Shown here: positions 54,939 through 63,623 of the stretch, in pieces
How the letters are laid out: the number at the start of each line of letters is the position of its first letter
Position numbering within the stretch: position 1 is the stretch's first letter
Assembly: GCF_000688235.1 (NCBI RefSeq)
Contig: NZ_JHYO01000014.1
Span: 55,636 to 119,635 of the forward strand
DNA: 64,000 nt
Reading direction: 5' to 3'
From: Terasakiella pusilla DSM 6293
Lineage (GTDB): Bacteria > Pseudomonadota > Alphaproteobacteria > Rhodospirillales > Terasakiellaceae
Translations under genes and position numbers: made by a program
Notes under the pieces: model-generated
Databases searched by the model: none
The model's input: the letters and a program-made list of their open reading frames with translations, nothing else
Told to the model about the DNA's origin: nothing

Positions 54939-57900
54939 ATGACGCAAGTTGATAGCCCTTCCTCACTCGCTACGAGAACACCGCGTTTTCGTGTTCTACT
55001 CGTCTTATTCGTTGGGCTGGGGGTGAGTGCGCTGGTTGCCTTGTTTGTCAAAGGGCTTCAGGAAGACAGAGCTTCCGCCACCTATCAGGCCTTAAGTAGC
55101 GAGTATCTCTATACGTTCGAGCGTGCGATGGATCGGCAGTCGCGTTTTTTAACCTCCATCGCTGGGCAGGTTGTCTTATCGCCGGGGCAGGTGTCGAGTG
55201 TGAACGTCTTTCGCAAAATCAATGGGCTCAAATATCTGACGACCGATTTACCCGATGACGCCGGGATCGCGATGATGCAGTTCGTTCCTTTTATGGGGGA
55301 TATCGCGAGTTCGATTGACGGTCTGCGCCTTACACCATTTGAGAAAACACATCTCCAGACTTTTTTTAACCAGCATGAGGGAATTTGGGAGGCTAAAGGA
55401 TCGGTCCCGTTGCAGAATGAGACGGTCATTTTAGGGGTGGATAAGCTGGATGGATTGGACAAGCGCTACCTAGTCTTGGGGCACCCGTTTTTTCAAAACT
55501 ATGGTTCAAACCATGAAGGACAGACTTTTCGTCAGTACGCCGCGGGATATTTGCTGGCGTGGGTGGATCTTGGCCACCTGTTGCGCAAAAGCTGGAATGA
55601 CAAGCGCAGCCCGGAACATGTGATTGAGGTGGAATTCGCCAATGAAGGCGGTCAAGGGGTTTACGTTTTTTACCAATCCGGTTTATTGACGGTTACGCAG
55701 ACTGCGGAAAATCGATTGCAACGGAAGGCCGGTCATCGGGTGGCCTTTAAGCTGCTGGGGAAATCGGGATATTTTAATCTGACGACGCAAAATGCCAGCG
55801 GTGGCGAGTTGGTCAGAAACTTTCATTGGATTGTCTTTGCCATCGGTGCGTTGTCCAGTGTGTTGTGGTGTCTGATTGCAATGCGGGTGCGGTTGTTTAA
55901 AAGGTACCCGCAGACGGCGCCTGTGCCAGAGCCGGATGTCAGCCAAAAGCTAGCGAATGAAACCCAGCAACGCCGCGTTGCGGAAGATGTGTTGGCCATG
56001 AATCGTGCGCGCTGGCACTTTGTTGTCGATAACCTGCCTGTGTCCTTATTTGCTGTCGAGCGCAGCGGCATGTTTACATTGGGGGAAGGGCGCGGCTTGA
56101 CGGCCCTGGGGCTGGAGCCGGGGAAGGTTGAAGGCAATAGCATCTTTGAAGTTTTTGCCGGTCAACCTCATTTGATCGAGATTATGCGCGAAAGCCTGTC
56201 GGGGGAGGAAAAGCATGAGCTGGTGCAGATTGACCATCATTGGTTCGATATGCGTTTTTCGCCGGTGGTGCTTTATGACGGCAGCTTTGACGGTATGATC
56301 TGTGTGGCAACCGATGTGACGGGGGAACATAACGTCCGTGAACGGTTGGATAAGGTCAATCTGCATTTACGCGGTCTGATGGACAACGTGCCGATCGGGG
56401 TTGCTTTCATTCGGGGCGGGATCATTCAATGGTGTTCCCGCCGATTGGAAGAGATTTTCGGCTTGGAGCGAGACGCGCTGAAAGGCAGATCCCCAGAGAT
56501 CCTGTATGACAATGTTGAAGATTTTGAGACGCTGGAAAATGAAGCCCGCGAGATGTTGAGGCAGGAAGATACGTTTATCAAACGGGTTCTGTTTAAACGC
56601 CCGGATAAAACGCGTTTCCTGGGCGAGATCAGAGGCCGATTGGTGGACCGCAATAACTTTAAAGCGGGGACCATATGGGTGTTGCAGGATTTGACCCGCT
56701 TTTTGCAGGAAGAAAAAGAACGCCGCCTGTCGAAAACTGTTTTTGACAATGTGGTCGAAGGTGTTTTGGTCCTTGATGCCGACAGAAAGATCGTACAGGT
56801 CAATAAAGCCTTTGAAAGTATTACGGGCTTTCGCAAGGAAGAAGTGATTGGTGAATTGCCGGCGATTTTGCGGTCAAATCGTCATGATCAGGCCTTTTTT
56901 AACCAGATGTGGGAAGAGTCGCTGACAAGAGGTGAGTGGGAAGGCGAGGTCTGGAATAAACGCAAAAACGGTCAGATCTATCTCGCTTGGCTCAATATCT
57001 CTGTGTTGAGGGATGATGCGGGGCTGGTGGATGAATATGTCTTCGTGTTTAATGACATCACCAGCCATCACGAAACACAGGAACAGTTGATTTACCAGTC
57101 AAACTACGACTTGTTGACCGGATTGCCGAACCGACATCTGCTGAGTGATCGTTTCCGTCAGGCTGTGGCGATGGCAAAGCGCGAAAAGAAGCCGTTTTGT
57201 CTGCTGTATCTGGATTTGGATAACTTTAAATATTTGAATGAAAGCCTTGGTCTGGAAGCTGGCGATCATGTGATTAAAACCGTTGCCCAACGTTTGGACA
57301 AATCTTTGCGTAGCGTGGATACAATCGCACGGATCAGCGGTGATGAATTTATTGTCCTGTTAATCGGTGCAGGAGATGAGGAAGCGGCAAGTCGGGCGGT
57401 TGCCAACCTGTCTATGGTGGTGTCTCAGCCGATACAGTTGGACAGTCAGGCCGAAGATATTTTGATGTCAGCAAGCTGCGGGATCGCACTTTATCCCCGT
57501 GACGGGGAAACCTTGGAAGAGCTGACGCCGAAAGCTGAAGCGGCCATGCATCACGCCAAAGAAATTGAGCGTGGTTTGTTTATGTTCTTTACCAAAGATA
57601 TGAATGTTCGCGCGCAAGAACGCTTGCTGTTGGAAACCAAATTACGCAAAGCGCTGGATCGTGATGAGTTTGAACTTTATTACCAGCCGAAAGTGGATTT
57701 GACGTCGGGCAAAATCTATGGGGCAGAAGCCTTGATCCGATGGGTCATTCCGGACATGGGGCTGATTGGACCTGATAAATTTATTCCGATTGCCGAGGAA
57801 ACGGGCTTGATTGTCCCCATTGGCGACTGGGTGTTTAAGATAGCTTGTGCCCAGTTGAAAAAATGGCAAGACGCGGGGCTTGCGATCGAGAATGTGGCGG

Positions 57901-58403
57901 TCAATCTATCCGGGCGACAGTTTGCGAAACCTGATCTGGCGCATGAGCTAATCTCGATCGTGCGAGAATATGACCTAAGCCCGGAAAGTCTGGAAATTGA
58001 AATCACCGAGAGTTTTATCGCCTCTAGTGAAAGCGGGGCGGTGGATGCGCTGACCTTGCTGTCCAATACTGGTATCAAGCTGAGTCTTGATGACTTTGGG
58101 ACAGGGTATTCTTCGCTGAATTATCTGCATCGTTTCCCGTTGGATATTATGAAGATTGATCGCTCTTTCCTTATGCCGATCGGGGAGGAGAACGAAAACC
58201 GTAAATCGGGTAATCTGGCCCGCGCGGTGATCGCGATTGCCAAGAGTATGGATTTGAAAATTGTCGGTGAAGGCGTTGAAACCGAAAAGCAACTGGCCTT
58301 TTTGTGTGAAAATGGATGTGACTATATGCAGGGCTATTATTTCAGTAAACCTGTACCGGCAGATGAATTCGAAAAGCTTTTAAGATCGGGGCGGACGCTG
58401 TAG
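54939..58403 (+). CDS. Membrane CHASE-PAS-GGDEF-EAL c-di-GMP protein
   Basis: A 1154-residue membrane signalling protein. The order is TM helix (VLLVLFVGLGVSALVALFV), periplasmic CHASE domain (about 70-260), TM helix near 300, three PAS domains (about 365-720), GGDEF (about 735-890) and EAL (about 900-1150). The GGDEF motif is RISGDEF near residue 799, with Ser for the first Gly. The EAL domain is intact: GAEALIRW, VAVNLSGRQF, EITESFI, DDFGTGYSSLNYL and GEGVETEKQ. It is more likely a c-di-GMP phosphodiesterase than a cyclase, with GTP binding possibly regulatory. The external ligand is unknown. Confidence 0.92.
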   Translation: MTQVDSPSSLATRTPRFRVLLVLFVGLGVSALVALFVKGLQEDRASATYQALSSEYLYTFERAMDRQSRFLTSIAGQVVLSPGQVSSVNVFRKINGLKYLTTDLPDDAGIAMMQFVPFMGDIASSIDGLRLTPFEKTHLQTFFNQHEGIWEAKGSVPLQNETVILGVDKLDGLDKRYLVLGHPFFQNYGSNHEGQTFRQYAAGYLLAWVDLGHLLRKSWNDKRSPEHVIEVEFANEGGQGVYVFYQSGLLTVTQTAENRLQRKAGHRVAFKLLGKSGYFNLTTQNASGGELVRNFHWIVFAIGALSSVLWCLIAMRVRLFKRYPQTAPVPEPDVSQKLANETQQRRVAEDVLAMNRARWHFVVDNLPVSLFAVERSGMFTLGEGRGLTALGLEPGKVEGNSIFEVFAGQPHLIEIMRESLSGEEKHELVQIDHHWFDMRFSPVVLYDGSFDGMICVATDVTGEHNVRERLDKVNLHLRGLMDNVPIGVAFIRGGIIQWCSRRLEEIFGLERDALKGRSPEILYDNVEDFETLENEAREMLRQEDTFIKRVLFKRPDKTRFLGEIRGRLVDRNNFKAGTIWVLQDLTRFLQEEKERRLSKTVFDNVVEGVLVLDADRKIVQVNKAFESITGFRKEEVIGELPAILRSNRHDQAFFNQMWEESLTRGEWEGEVWNKRKNGQIYLAWLNISVLRDDAGLVDEYVFVFNDITSHHETQEQLIYQSNYDLLTGLPNRHLLSDRFRQAVAMAKREKKPFCLLYLDLDNFKYLNESLGLEAGDHVIKTVAQRLDKSLRSVDTIARISGDEFIVLLIGAGDEEAASRAVANLSMVVSQPIQLDSQAEDILMSASCGIALYPRDGETLEELTPKAEAAMHHAKEIERGLFMFFTKDMNVRAQERLLLETKLRKALDRDEFELYYQPKVDLTSGKIYGAEALIRWVIPDMGLIGPDKFIPIAEETGLIVPIGDWVFKIACAQLKKWQDAGLAIENVAVNLSGRQFAKPDLAHELISIVREYDLSPESLEIEITESFIASSESGAVDALTLLSNTGIKLSLDDFGTGYSSLNYLHRFPLDIMKIDRSFLMPIGEENENRKSGNLARAVIAIAKSMDLKIVGEGVETEKQLAFLCENGCDYMQGYYFSKPVPADEFEKLLRSGRTL

Positions 58404-58443
58404 AGTGCGCCTTTCCTGTAAGTATTGATAAAAGGGGTCGCAC

Positions 58444-58959
58444 GTGAGCGAACGTACAAAATTATCCTATGACGCATTTAAAGAGCAGTTGAAGACGGTT
58501 AAGCTGTTGAGTCTGGATGTGGACGGTATTTTGACCGATGGGGGTCTTTATTATACGGAAACAGGGGACGAACTACGCAAGTTTAATGTCAAAGACGGGA
58601 TGGGGATGAAAAATGCCCGTGCCGCCGGTGTGGAACTGTGCATCATCAGTGCCAGTACTACAAATGCCATTCAGGAACGGGGCAAACGTCTGGGGCTGAC
58701 CCATGTGTATACAGGCGCGAAGAATAAAATCGAGATTTTGCAGAAAATCTGTGATGAACTGAAGATCAGTCTGGAGAACGTCGCTCACATGGGGGACGAT
58801 TTAAATGACATATCGATCATGGAAAAGATCGGGACGCCGATCACTGTAGGGGATGCGATGGAAGAGGTGAAACGCAACACTGTTTACATTACCCAAAAAA
58901 ACGGCGGTCAAGGCGCGGTGCGCGAGATATGCGATCTTTTGGTTATGTTGAATAGCTGA
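58444..58959 (+). CDS. kdsC: KdsC-like HAD phosphatase (3-deoxy-D-manno-octulosonate 8-phosphate type)
   Basis: A 171-residue HAD-superfamily subclass III phosphatase. The nucleophile motif is LSLDVDGILTDGG, with GVELCIISAS as motif II and MGDDLNDISIMEKIG as motif IV. KdsC removes phosphate from KDO-8-P for lipopolysaccharide synthesis; a closely related use in other sialic-like sugars (NeuA/NnaA region type) cannot be excluded because no other KDO genes are nearby. The start is GTG 58444. A terminator follows. Confidence 0.82.
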   Translation: MSERTKLSYDAFKEQLKTVKLLSLDVDGILTDGGLYYTETGDELRKFNVKDGMGMKNARAAGVELCIISASTTNAIQERGKRLGLTHVYTGAKNKIEILQKICDELKISLENVAHMGDDLNDISIMEKIGTPITVGDAMEEVKRNTVYITQKNGGQGAVREICDLLVMLNS

Positions 58960-58963
58960 CAAA

Positions 58964-58995
58964 ATAAAACCCGCATCACATGGTGCGGGTTTTAT
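58964..58995 (+). terminator. Intrinsic terminator after kdsC
   Basis: ATAAAACCCGCA (58964-58975) pairs with TGCGGGTTTTAT (58984-58995) over an 8-base loop. It separates kdsC from the small gene on the minus strand and may act in both directions. Confidence 0.85.
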
Positions 58996-59019
58996 CGTAC
59001 TGAGGGGGCGTGAGGACGG

Positions 59020-59166
59020 TTATTTTGCACCAGCTTTGATCGCTGCCATTTCTTCAATAAGCTGGCGCGTGTTGGTGTGGTAGTTCTCACAAGAGGTCTT
59101 CAATACTTTTACAGTATGGTGCAGCCACTTAGTGCGAAACTTAAGGATGTCTGTATCTTTTTTCAT
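59020..59166 (-). CDS. Small protein of 48 residues, unknown function
   Basis: From ATG 59166 to TAA 59020 there is a 48-codon gene with a good ribosome site (GAGGTT, six bases upstream). The product starts MKKDTDILKFRTKWLHHTVK, has one Cys (KTSCENYH) and is a basic amphipathic helix-rich peptide ending in KAGAK. It has no signal peptide or membrane segment. It lies 124 bases downstream of the Hpt/pseudo-receiver gene on the same strand. I do not recognise it. The start, ribosome site and codon use make it credible. Confidence 0.65.
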   Translation of the reverse strand: MKKDTDILKFRTKWLHHTVKVLKTSCENYHTNTRQLIEEMAAIKAGAK

Positions 59167-59290
59167 GTTCAACCTCTAGGCTATGTTGTCAACTTACAAT
59201 AATTCAAAACTATGGTTGAATGCAAGCAAAAGCATGCGCCTCAAAGAAGAAACTTTAAGTTACGGTTGAAACTAATGGGTAAGCGGGTGA

Positions 59291-60067
59291 CTAAAGCTTA
59301 CCAAATAAGCCGATTTCGACCAGATATTCGGTCAAATCGCTGACAAAGCTCTCGCCTTTTTTAATGATGTGGCTGCCGGGGGGCAGGTCATTTTCATGTC
59401 CGTCTGAGGACGTGAGTAGGGCAAAAGGGGTTTGTTCTGTCAGTTTAATTTCGCGCAGGACCCGACCGAGTTCGGAACCGGTCATGTTTCGGAACTCCTG
59501 ATTCGCCAGAACCGCGTCGGGTTGCAGGTCCATCACAAGGCGAATGGCCTCAACGGGACGGTCGGTGAAGGAAAGGTCAAACCCGCAAGACGCCAGCTCT
59601 TTACCAATGACTTTGCGCTGTACACCGGGGGGCATCACGACAAGGACCGTAACTTTTTTGCTTTTCTGGTTAGTAAACTCTGTAGCGGTGTCCTGTGCAT
59701 GGGGCAGACGCGCGAGAATTTGTTCGCGTTCGTGTGCACTGGGGTCTTTGCCCATGTCAACAAGGGTGCGTAGCTCGTCAATATAGATTTGGACCGATCG
59801 CCATTGTTCCTGTTTTAAGCGAGGGGCGGCTTCGATAAAATCTTCAAGACGGTGGGCGACCAATGTCAAAAGGTGCATGCCGTGGGTGCCCGCAGAGCCT
59901 TTGATGCTATGGACATCGCGTTGTAGTTGGAAGAACTGCTCGCCTCGATCGCCTCGGTCATTGTAGATATTGTCAATGATGGTATCGATATCGTCGAGTT
60001 TTTCCAGACTACCTTCGATAAAGTCCTGCTTTAAACGCAGGAGCGCGGATTCAAGATCGAATTGCAT
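59291..60067 (-). CDS. Hpt-domain protein with pseudo-receiver
   Basis: A 258-residue protein starting at ATG 60067 (frame open to 60136). Residues 1-110 are a histidine phosphotransfer domain with the phospho-accepting His53 in DVHSIKGSAGTHG. Residues about 139-258 look like a response-regulator receiver, but the phospho-Asp position is Asn189 (VLANQEFRNMTG) and the N-terminal acidic pair is missing (VLVVMPPGVQ). The receiver is therefore probably not phosphorylated and may bind partners. It is divergent from a receiver protein at 60346, with 278 bases between them. Confidence 0.82.
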   Translation of the reverse strand: MQFDLESALLRLKQDFIEGSLEKLDDIDTIIDNIYNDRGDRGEQFFQLQRDVHSIKGSAGTHGMHLLTLVAHRLEDFIEAAPRLKQEQWRSVQIYIDELRTLVDMGKDPSAHEREQILARLPHAQDTATEFTNQKSKKVTVLVVMPPGVQRKVIGKELASCGFDLSFTDRPVEAIRLVMDLQPDAVLANQEFRNMTGSELGRVLREIKLTEQTPFALLTSSDGHENDLPPGSHIIKKGESFVSDLTEYLVEIGLFGKL

Positions 60068-60309
60068 GTTTACTTCCCCAAAAAGTTTCGGGGATATTAT
60101 ATATTTGTAGAGGGTAGGTAAAGTCAGGAAACACAAAAAAATGCGTTAAATCAAATGGTTGAATTTATATGTATTCAATATAACTAAAGTGCATAAGAGT
60201 AATACTTTGGTTTGGGTTTTTGTGTCTAAAAACTTACTCTTGTGATTTTAAAGTGGCTTTTATCGTGATAATGATGAAGGCTGTTTATGTGCAATGATGG
60301 CACGGGTGG

Positions 60310-60332
60310 TTTTGTGTTTAAGAGACACAAAA
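60310..60332. promoter_or_regulatory. Near-perfect palindrome upstream of the receiver gene
   Basis: TTTTGTGTTT (60310-60319) and AGACACAAAA (60323-60332) pair with one mismatch over a 3-base loop, ending 13 bases before the ATG. A related TTTTTGTGTCT lies at 60217-60227. It could be an operator or an mRNA stem in the translation initiation region. Confidence 0.3.
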
Positions 60333-60345
60333 ATATGGGTTTTTT

Positions 60346-61281
60346 ATGAAGAAGCATCGCTTTGATCAGGTCGAAATTCTGATTGCGGACAAAAACAGAC
60401 AATTGCGATCCAGCCTTAAAGGTGTGCTGCATCAGGCGGGATTTCGCAAAATTACCGAAGCTTCTGATCTGGAACAGATGGAGGATGCGATCTCTATTAC
60501 CTGTCCGGACCTGTTGCTGTGTGATATCGGACTGGAAGGCGGGGATGTGTGCGAAGCAATCCGTAAGCTGCGCCATAGTCAGATCGGCCCAAACCCGTTT
60601 TGTTCTGTCATTCTGTTTGTTGACGTGCCGACCCCAGAGATTGTGCGTGCGGCGTCACAAGCGGGATTAGATGACCTTCAGATCAAGCCGATTGTCGGGC
60701 AAAAAGTGATAGACCGGGTCAATTATCTGGTGGAAAAACGCAAGCCCTTTGTGGTGACGACCGATTATATCGGACCGGACCGTCGTAAAGGCGCGCGCCC
60801 GGGAAGTTTGAGAGTTCCCGGTGTGACGGTACCCAATAGCGTGGAAGAAAAGGTCAAAGGGACCTATGATCAGGTTGGCTTTAAGAAGAAGGTTGAAGAA
60901 ACCATTTGGGAAGTAAACGCCCAGAAGATTGAACGCCATGCCTACCAAATCGGTTATCTGGTGGAACGTATTGTCCCGGCCTATCGGGAAGGGCGGATCA
61001 ATCGGGAAAGTCTGGAACAGGTTGCGCGTCTGGTCATGGTGTCTGGCGACATCAGCCAACGTTTGAAGGAAAGTGACTATACCCATATTGCGGAGCTCGT
61101 CGGTACGCTGACAAAAGTTGCCCATTCCCTGTGGCGCAGCGGGACTGAGCCGAATATGAAAGATCTAAGTTTGTTGGCGGAATTGTCTGCCGCCATCTCT
61201 GCCACATTTAAGGCGCATAATGTGACATCAAGCGTGACAGGAGAAATCTCCTCCACGGTTGGACAAAAATATAAGGATTAA
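60346..61281 (+). CDS. Receiver-domain protein with helical C-terminus
   Basis: A 311-residue response regulator without a recognised DNA-binding or enzymatic output. The receiver covers residues about 8-130 with the phospho-acceptor Asp60 in LLLCDIGLEGG and the switch Lys in DDLQIKPIVG. A short IGPDRRK motif follows, then a long helical region to the C-terminus. It may accept phosphate from the Hpt protein encoded divergently, although other partners are possible. It starts 278 bases from that gene. modA follows immediately (five bases). Confidence 0.85.
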   Translation: MKKHRFDQVEILIADKNRQLRSSLKGVLHQAGFRKITEASDLEQMEDAISITCPDLLLCDIGLEGGDVCEAIRKLRHSQIGPNPFCSVILFVDVPTPEIVRAASQAGLDDLQIKPIVGQKVIDRVNYLVEKRKPFVVTTDYIGPDRRKGARPGSLRVPGVTVPNSVEEKVKGTYDQVGFKKKVEETIWEVNAQKIERHAYQIGYLVERIVPAYREGRINRESLEQVARLVMVSGDISQRLKESDYTHIAELVGTLTKVAHSLWRSGTEPNMKDLSLLAELSAAISATFKAHNVTSSVTGEISSTVGQKYKD

Positions 61282-61286
61282 GGATC

Positions 61287-62057
61287 GTGTTACGAATTCA
61301 AAGGGCAAAGGTTGCTATCTTTGTCGGGATGCTGGCTGTGCTGGCAAGTTTATCAGGTTGGGCGAAAGCCGACAAAGTGCATGTGGCTGTTGCCTCAAAC
61401 TTTACAAAAGCGGCGCAGGATATTGCGGCGGCTTTTAAGGCAGAGACGGGCCATGATGCCGTGCTTAGTTTCGGGTCCACCGGAAAGCTGTATATCCAGA
61501 TTAAAAACGGGGCGCCTTTTGGCGTGTTCCTTGCCGCCGATGAAGCCCGTCCGGTGCGTCTGGAAGAAGAAGGCGATACTGTGGCTGATAGCCGCTTTAC
61601 CTACGCAACCGGCAAGATCGTCCTTTATAGCCGACAAGCGGATCTGGTGGACGGGAGTGCAACGGTCCTAAGGCAGAAAGATGCCTTCTCTAAAATCGCC
61701 ATTGCGAATGAAAAAACCGCCCCTTACGGCGTGGCGGCGGTTGAGGTGATGGAGAAATACGGCATCTATAACAAGATCACCCATAAGATCGTGCGGGGGG
61801 ACAACATTGCGCAGACCTATCAGTTTGTCTTCACCGAAAATGCCCAACTTGGCTTTGTCGCCTTATCCCAAGTCATCCATGAAACCGAAGGATCGCGTTG
61901 GGTCGTCCCGCAGGAAGACTATCGCCCGATCCGCCAACAGGCGGTGTTGTTGAACAAAGGTGCAGGCGAGCCAGCAGCCCTTGCCTTTGTCGCGTTTTTG
62001 AAGGGTAAAACAGCGCGTGACATCATTGCATCCTACGGATACGGGTTTGACGATTAA
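61287..62057 (+). CDS. modA: Molybdate-binding periplasmic protein
   Basis: A 256-residue solute-binding protein with signal peptide (FVGMLAVLASLSGWAKA). ModA hallmarks are VAVASNFTKAAQDIAAAF, SFGSTGKLYIQIKNGAPF, LAADEARP and the anion-binding YGVAAVEVMEKY. It captures molybdate for a ModBC transporter, but no modB or modC lies nearby. The start is GTG 61287 after AAGGA. Its last 75 bases are repeated in diverged form at 63624-63698, beyond an accessory segment, so its downstream region has been rearranged. Confidence 0.9.
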   Translation: MLRIQRAKVAIFVGMLAVLASLSGWAKADKVHVAVASNFTKAAQDIAAAFKAETGHDAVLSFGSTGKLYIQIKNGAPFGVFLAADEARPVRLEEEGDTVADSRFTYATGKIVLYSRQADLVDGSATVLRQKDAFSKIAIANEKTAPYGVAAVEVMEKYGIYNKITHKIVRGDNIAQTYQFVFTENAQLGFVALSQVIHETEGSRWVVPQEDYRPIRQQAVLLNKGAGEPAALAFVAFLKGKTARDIIASYGYGFDD

Positions 62058-62237
62058 TTTAATGAGTTGAGAAAACGCACGCTGTCATCCTTGATGGCTT
62101 GCTTTTTTTCTTTTGTCATACTCTTCGTTGAACTTTCAAAGAAGAGTATGAAATGATCAGCAAGGAAATTTACTCTAAATAGGTAGTTGTCACCGATTAT
62201 CTTGCAGTTACTGATCTTTTGGTTTGGGGCCCCGTTA
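62054..62237 (-). pseudogene. Possible 3' gene remnant ending at the modA stop
   Basis: On the minus strand a frame without a proper start runs from inside the NADAR gene region to a stop at 62056-62054, overlapping the modA stop. It reads as a plausible protein end (DNYLFRVNFLADHFILFF, then KSMTKEKKQAI). The part encoded by the 35-bp repeat (NNGAPNQKISNC) is nearly repeated by the other copy, NNGDPNQKISNC, at 63583-63617, followed by a stop. This suggests a fragment of a lost gene at each end of the segment. No family was recognised. Confidence 0.35.
62116..62158. repeat. Local hairpin and left arm of 21-bp inverted repeat
   Basis: TCATACTCTTC (62116-62126) pairs with GAAGAGTATGA (62141-62151) over a 14-base loop. 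The right part extends to 62138-62158, which is perfectly inverted at 63546-63566. The two distant copies bracket the NADAR operon. Confidence 0.8.
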
Positions 62238-62239
62238 TT
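62205..62239 (+). repeat. 35-bp direct repeat, left copy
   Basis: The 35 bases starting CAGTTACTGATCTTTTGG recur at 63583-63617 with one mismatch (a G/T difference). The repeat brackets the NADAR operon and its last bases overlap the end of the NADAR coding region. Confidence 0.85.
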
Positions 62240-62717
62240 TTCTAATATCGTCTCTAAGAGTGGTGAGAATCTCGCCTAACCAGTTCGTCCCTCTCCACTT
62301 CGTGGGATCTGTTGCGGCGGGGTCTGAAGATTCCAAACCGATCCCCCAAATTTTATCGTAGGGACTGGCCTCTACAAGTTTGGTATCGCCAGTGGCCATT
62401 AATTCCGCCAAGAATTTTTGGTTTTGGGTAAACTTTTCACGATTGCCTATATAAACAATTTTTTTTGCCTCTGCGTTCCATACTTCAGTGTCAAAGTTGC
62501 GAACTTTCCTGCCAAAGGCTTTGTGCTCTTTAGGGTCGGATACCTTCATAATTTCATCCGCTATTTCATCATCGTTAAAAAGCTTGGCTTTAGAGTACAT
62601 CATAAACTGTTCACAGTTTACAAACGTCAGACCTTCGTATTCAAACGCCGACGGATACCATTGCGAGAACACATCAGTTCTACCCCAGAAAAATGTATAA
62701 CCATTTTTTACTAACAT
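62235..62717 (-). CDS. NADAR-domain protein (YbiA-like N-glycosidase family)
   Basis: A 160-residue single-domain NADAR protein. It shows the family pattern TFFWGRTDVFSQWYPSAFEYEG, CEQFMMYSKAKLF, KAFGRKV and WGIGLESSDP, ending in GTNWLGEILTTLRDD. YbiA/RibX enzymes hydrolyse N-glycosidic bonds of riboflavin precursors; other NADAR proteins reverse ADP-ribosylation of guanine in toxin-antitoxin and defence systems. I favour ATG 62717 because AAGGAA lies upstream; ATG 62753 would overlap the preceding gene by 17 bases. It is the second gene of a two-gene operon with an unknown partner. Confidence 0.85.
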   Translation of the reverse strand: MLVKNGYTFFWGRTDVFSQWYPSAFEYEGLTFVNCEQFMMYSKAKLFNDDEIADEIMKVSDPKEHKAFGRKVRNFDTEVWNAEAKKIVYIGNREKFTQNQKFLAELMATGDTKLVEASPYDKIWGIGLESSDPAATDPTKWRGTNWLGEILTTLRDDIRK

Positions 62718-62736
62718 TGCGCTGCTTTCCTTTAAG

Positions 62737-63411
62737 TCAATATTCGCGTTCATTAATGTAAGAAGAATAGTCTGAAAGATTTTTATTAGCCTCTTTCAGT
62801 ACCGTCTCCAGAAAAACCGGATCGTATTTGAGGAAAAATTTAACCGCATCACCAGGTTTATGGTGATGAAAATCTGATTTATCGGCCAACATTGCGCGCA
62901 GGTATGATTTTAAAGAAGAGTCGTATTCTAATGCCTCTTCATGTAAAAAATGATGAAGAGGAAATTCAAATTGAAGCGTTTCGCAATACTTTAATAGCAT
63001 GGATAGTATAGGGAATACTCGTTTTCGCATCACATCTTTACCGGTACGCTCTAAATGGGCCAACCGGAAAAATATGACTGAATTAGCTATCCACTCATAT
63101 GTTGTATCATAGCAACGTAATCGATGCGGTTCACCATTTCCCCAACGATCAGGACGAAGGTTAACGACATATTCCAGATATCTCAAACCTTCTTCATCCC
63201 CCCAAGAGGTTAAAACCAACGCTGCTTCAAGCGGGACATAAAGCTCTGGCAAAGAGGCTACTGGTTTGGTCAACAGTTTCCTGATTTCCGGAATACGGTC
63301 AAAATCAATATCTTCATCATCTAGTTCAAGCTTATCAGCCGCGTAGTCGGTTTCCCAATACCAAATGCCATCTTTCGTCGTGTAGAGCAGTCTTTCGATT
63401 TTTTCGTCCAT
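62737..63411 (-). CDS. Unknown helical protein, partner of NADAR gene
   Basis: A 224-residue soluble protein starting at ATG 63411, six bases after GGAG. I do not recognise it. The N-terminus is acidic (KLELDDEDIDFDRIPEI), and the middle looks like helical repeats with conserved aromatic residues (YEWIANSVIFFRLAHLERTG, LLKYCETLQFEF). Its 3' end lies close to the start of the NADAR gene, so they are co-translated. The segment is visibly more AT-rich than the flanking genes, which suggests horizontal acquisition. An immunity-like or adaptor role is speculative. Confidence 0.7.
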   Translation of the reverse strand: MDEKIERLLYTTKDGIWYWETDYAADKLELDDEDIDFDRIPEIRKLLTKPVASLPELYVPLEAALVLTSWGDEEGLRYLEYVVNLRPDRWGNGEPHRLRCYDTTYEWIANSVIFFRLAHLERTGKDVMRKRVFPILSMLLKYCETLQFEFPLHHFLHEEALEYDSSLKSYLRAMLADKSDFHHHKPGDAVKFFLKYDPVFLETVLKEANKNLSDYSSYINEREY

Positions 63412-63545
63412 TTTATACTCCAACCGTGCGAGAGCTCGTAATATATTCTTTTCTGGGGGTGTTCCGCAATTCAGGTATTTACTGTTATTAATTATATTAT
63501 AAGTAATCGATGACAGGTACCTATTTCAGAACGCATTTGCCTTCA

Positions 63546-63566
63546 GATCATTTCATACTCTTCTTT
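63546..63566. repeat. Right arm of 21-bp inverted repeat
   Basis: Perfect inverted copy of 62138-62158. It sits 17 bases before the right copy of the 35-bp direct repeat. Confidence 0.85.
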
Positions 63567-63582
63567 ATTTTAGTTCAGAGGA

Positions 63583-63617
63583 CAGTTACTGATCTTTTGG
63601 TTTGGGTCCCCGTTATT
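63583..63617 (+). repeat. 35-bp direct repeat, right copy
   Basis: One mismatch to 62205-62239. It ends six bases before the modA tail duplicate at 63624. Confidence 0.85.
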
Positions 63618-63623
63618 ATCGGT

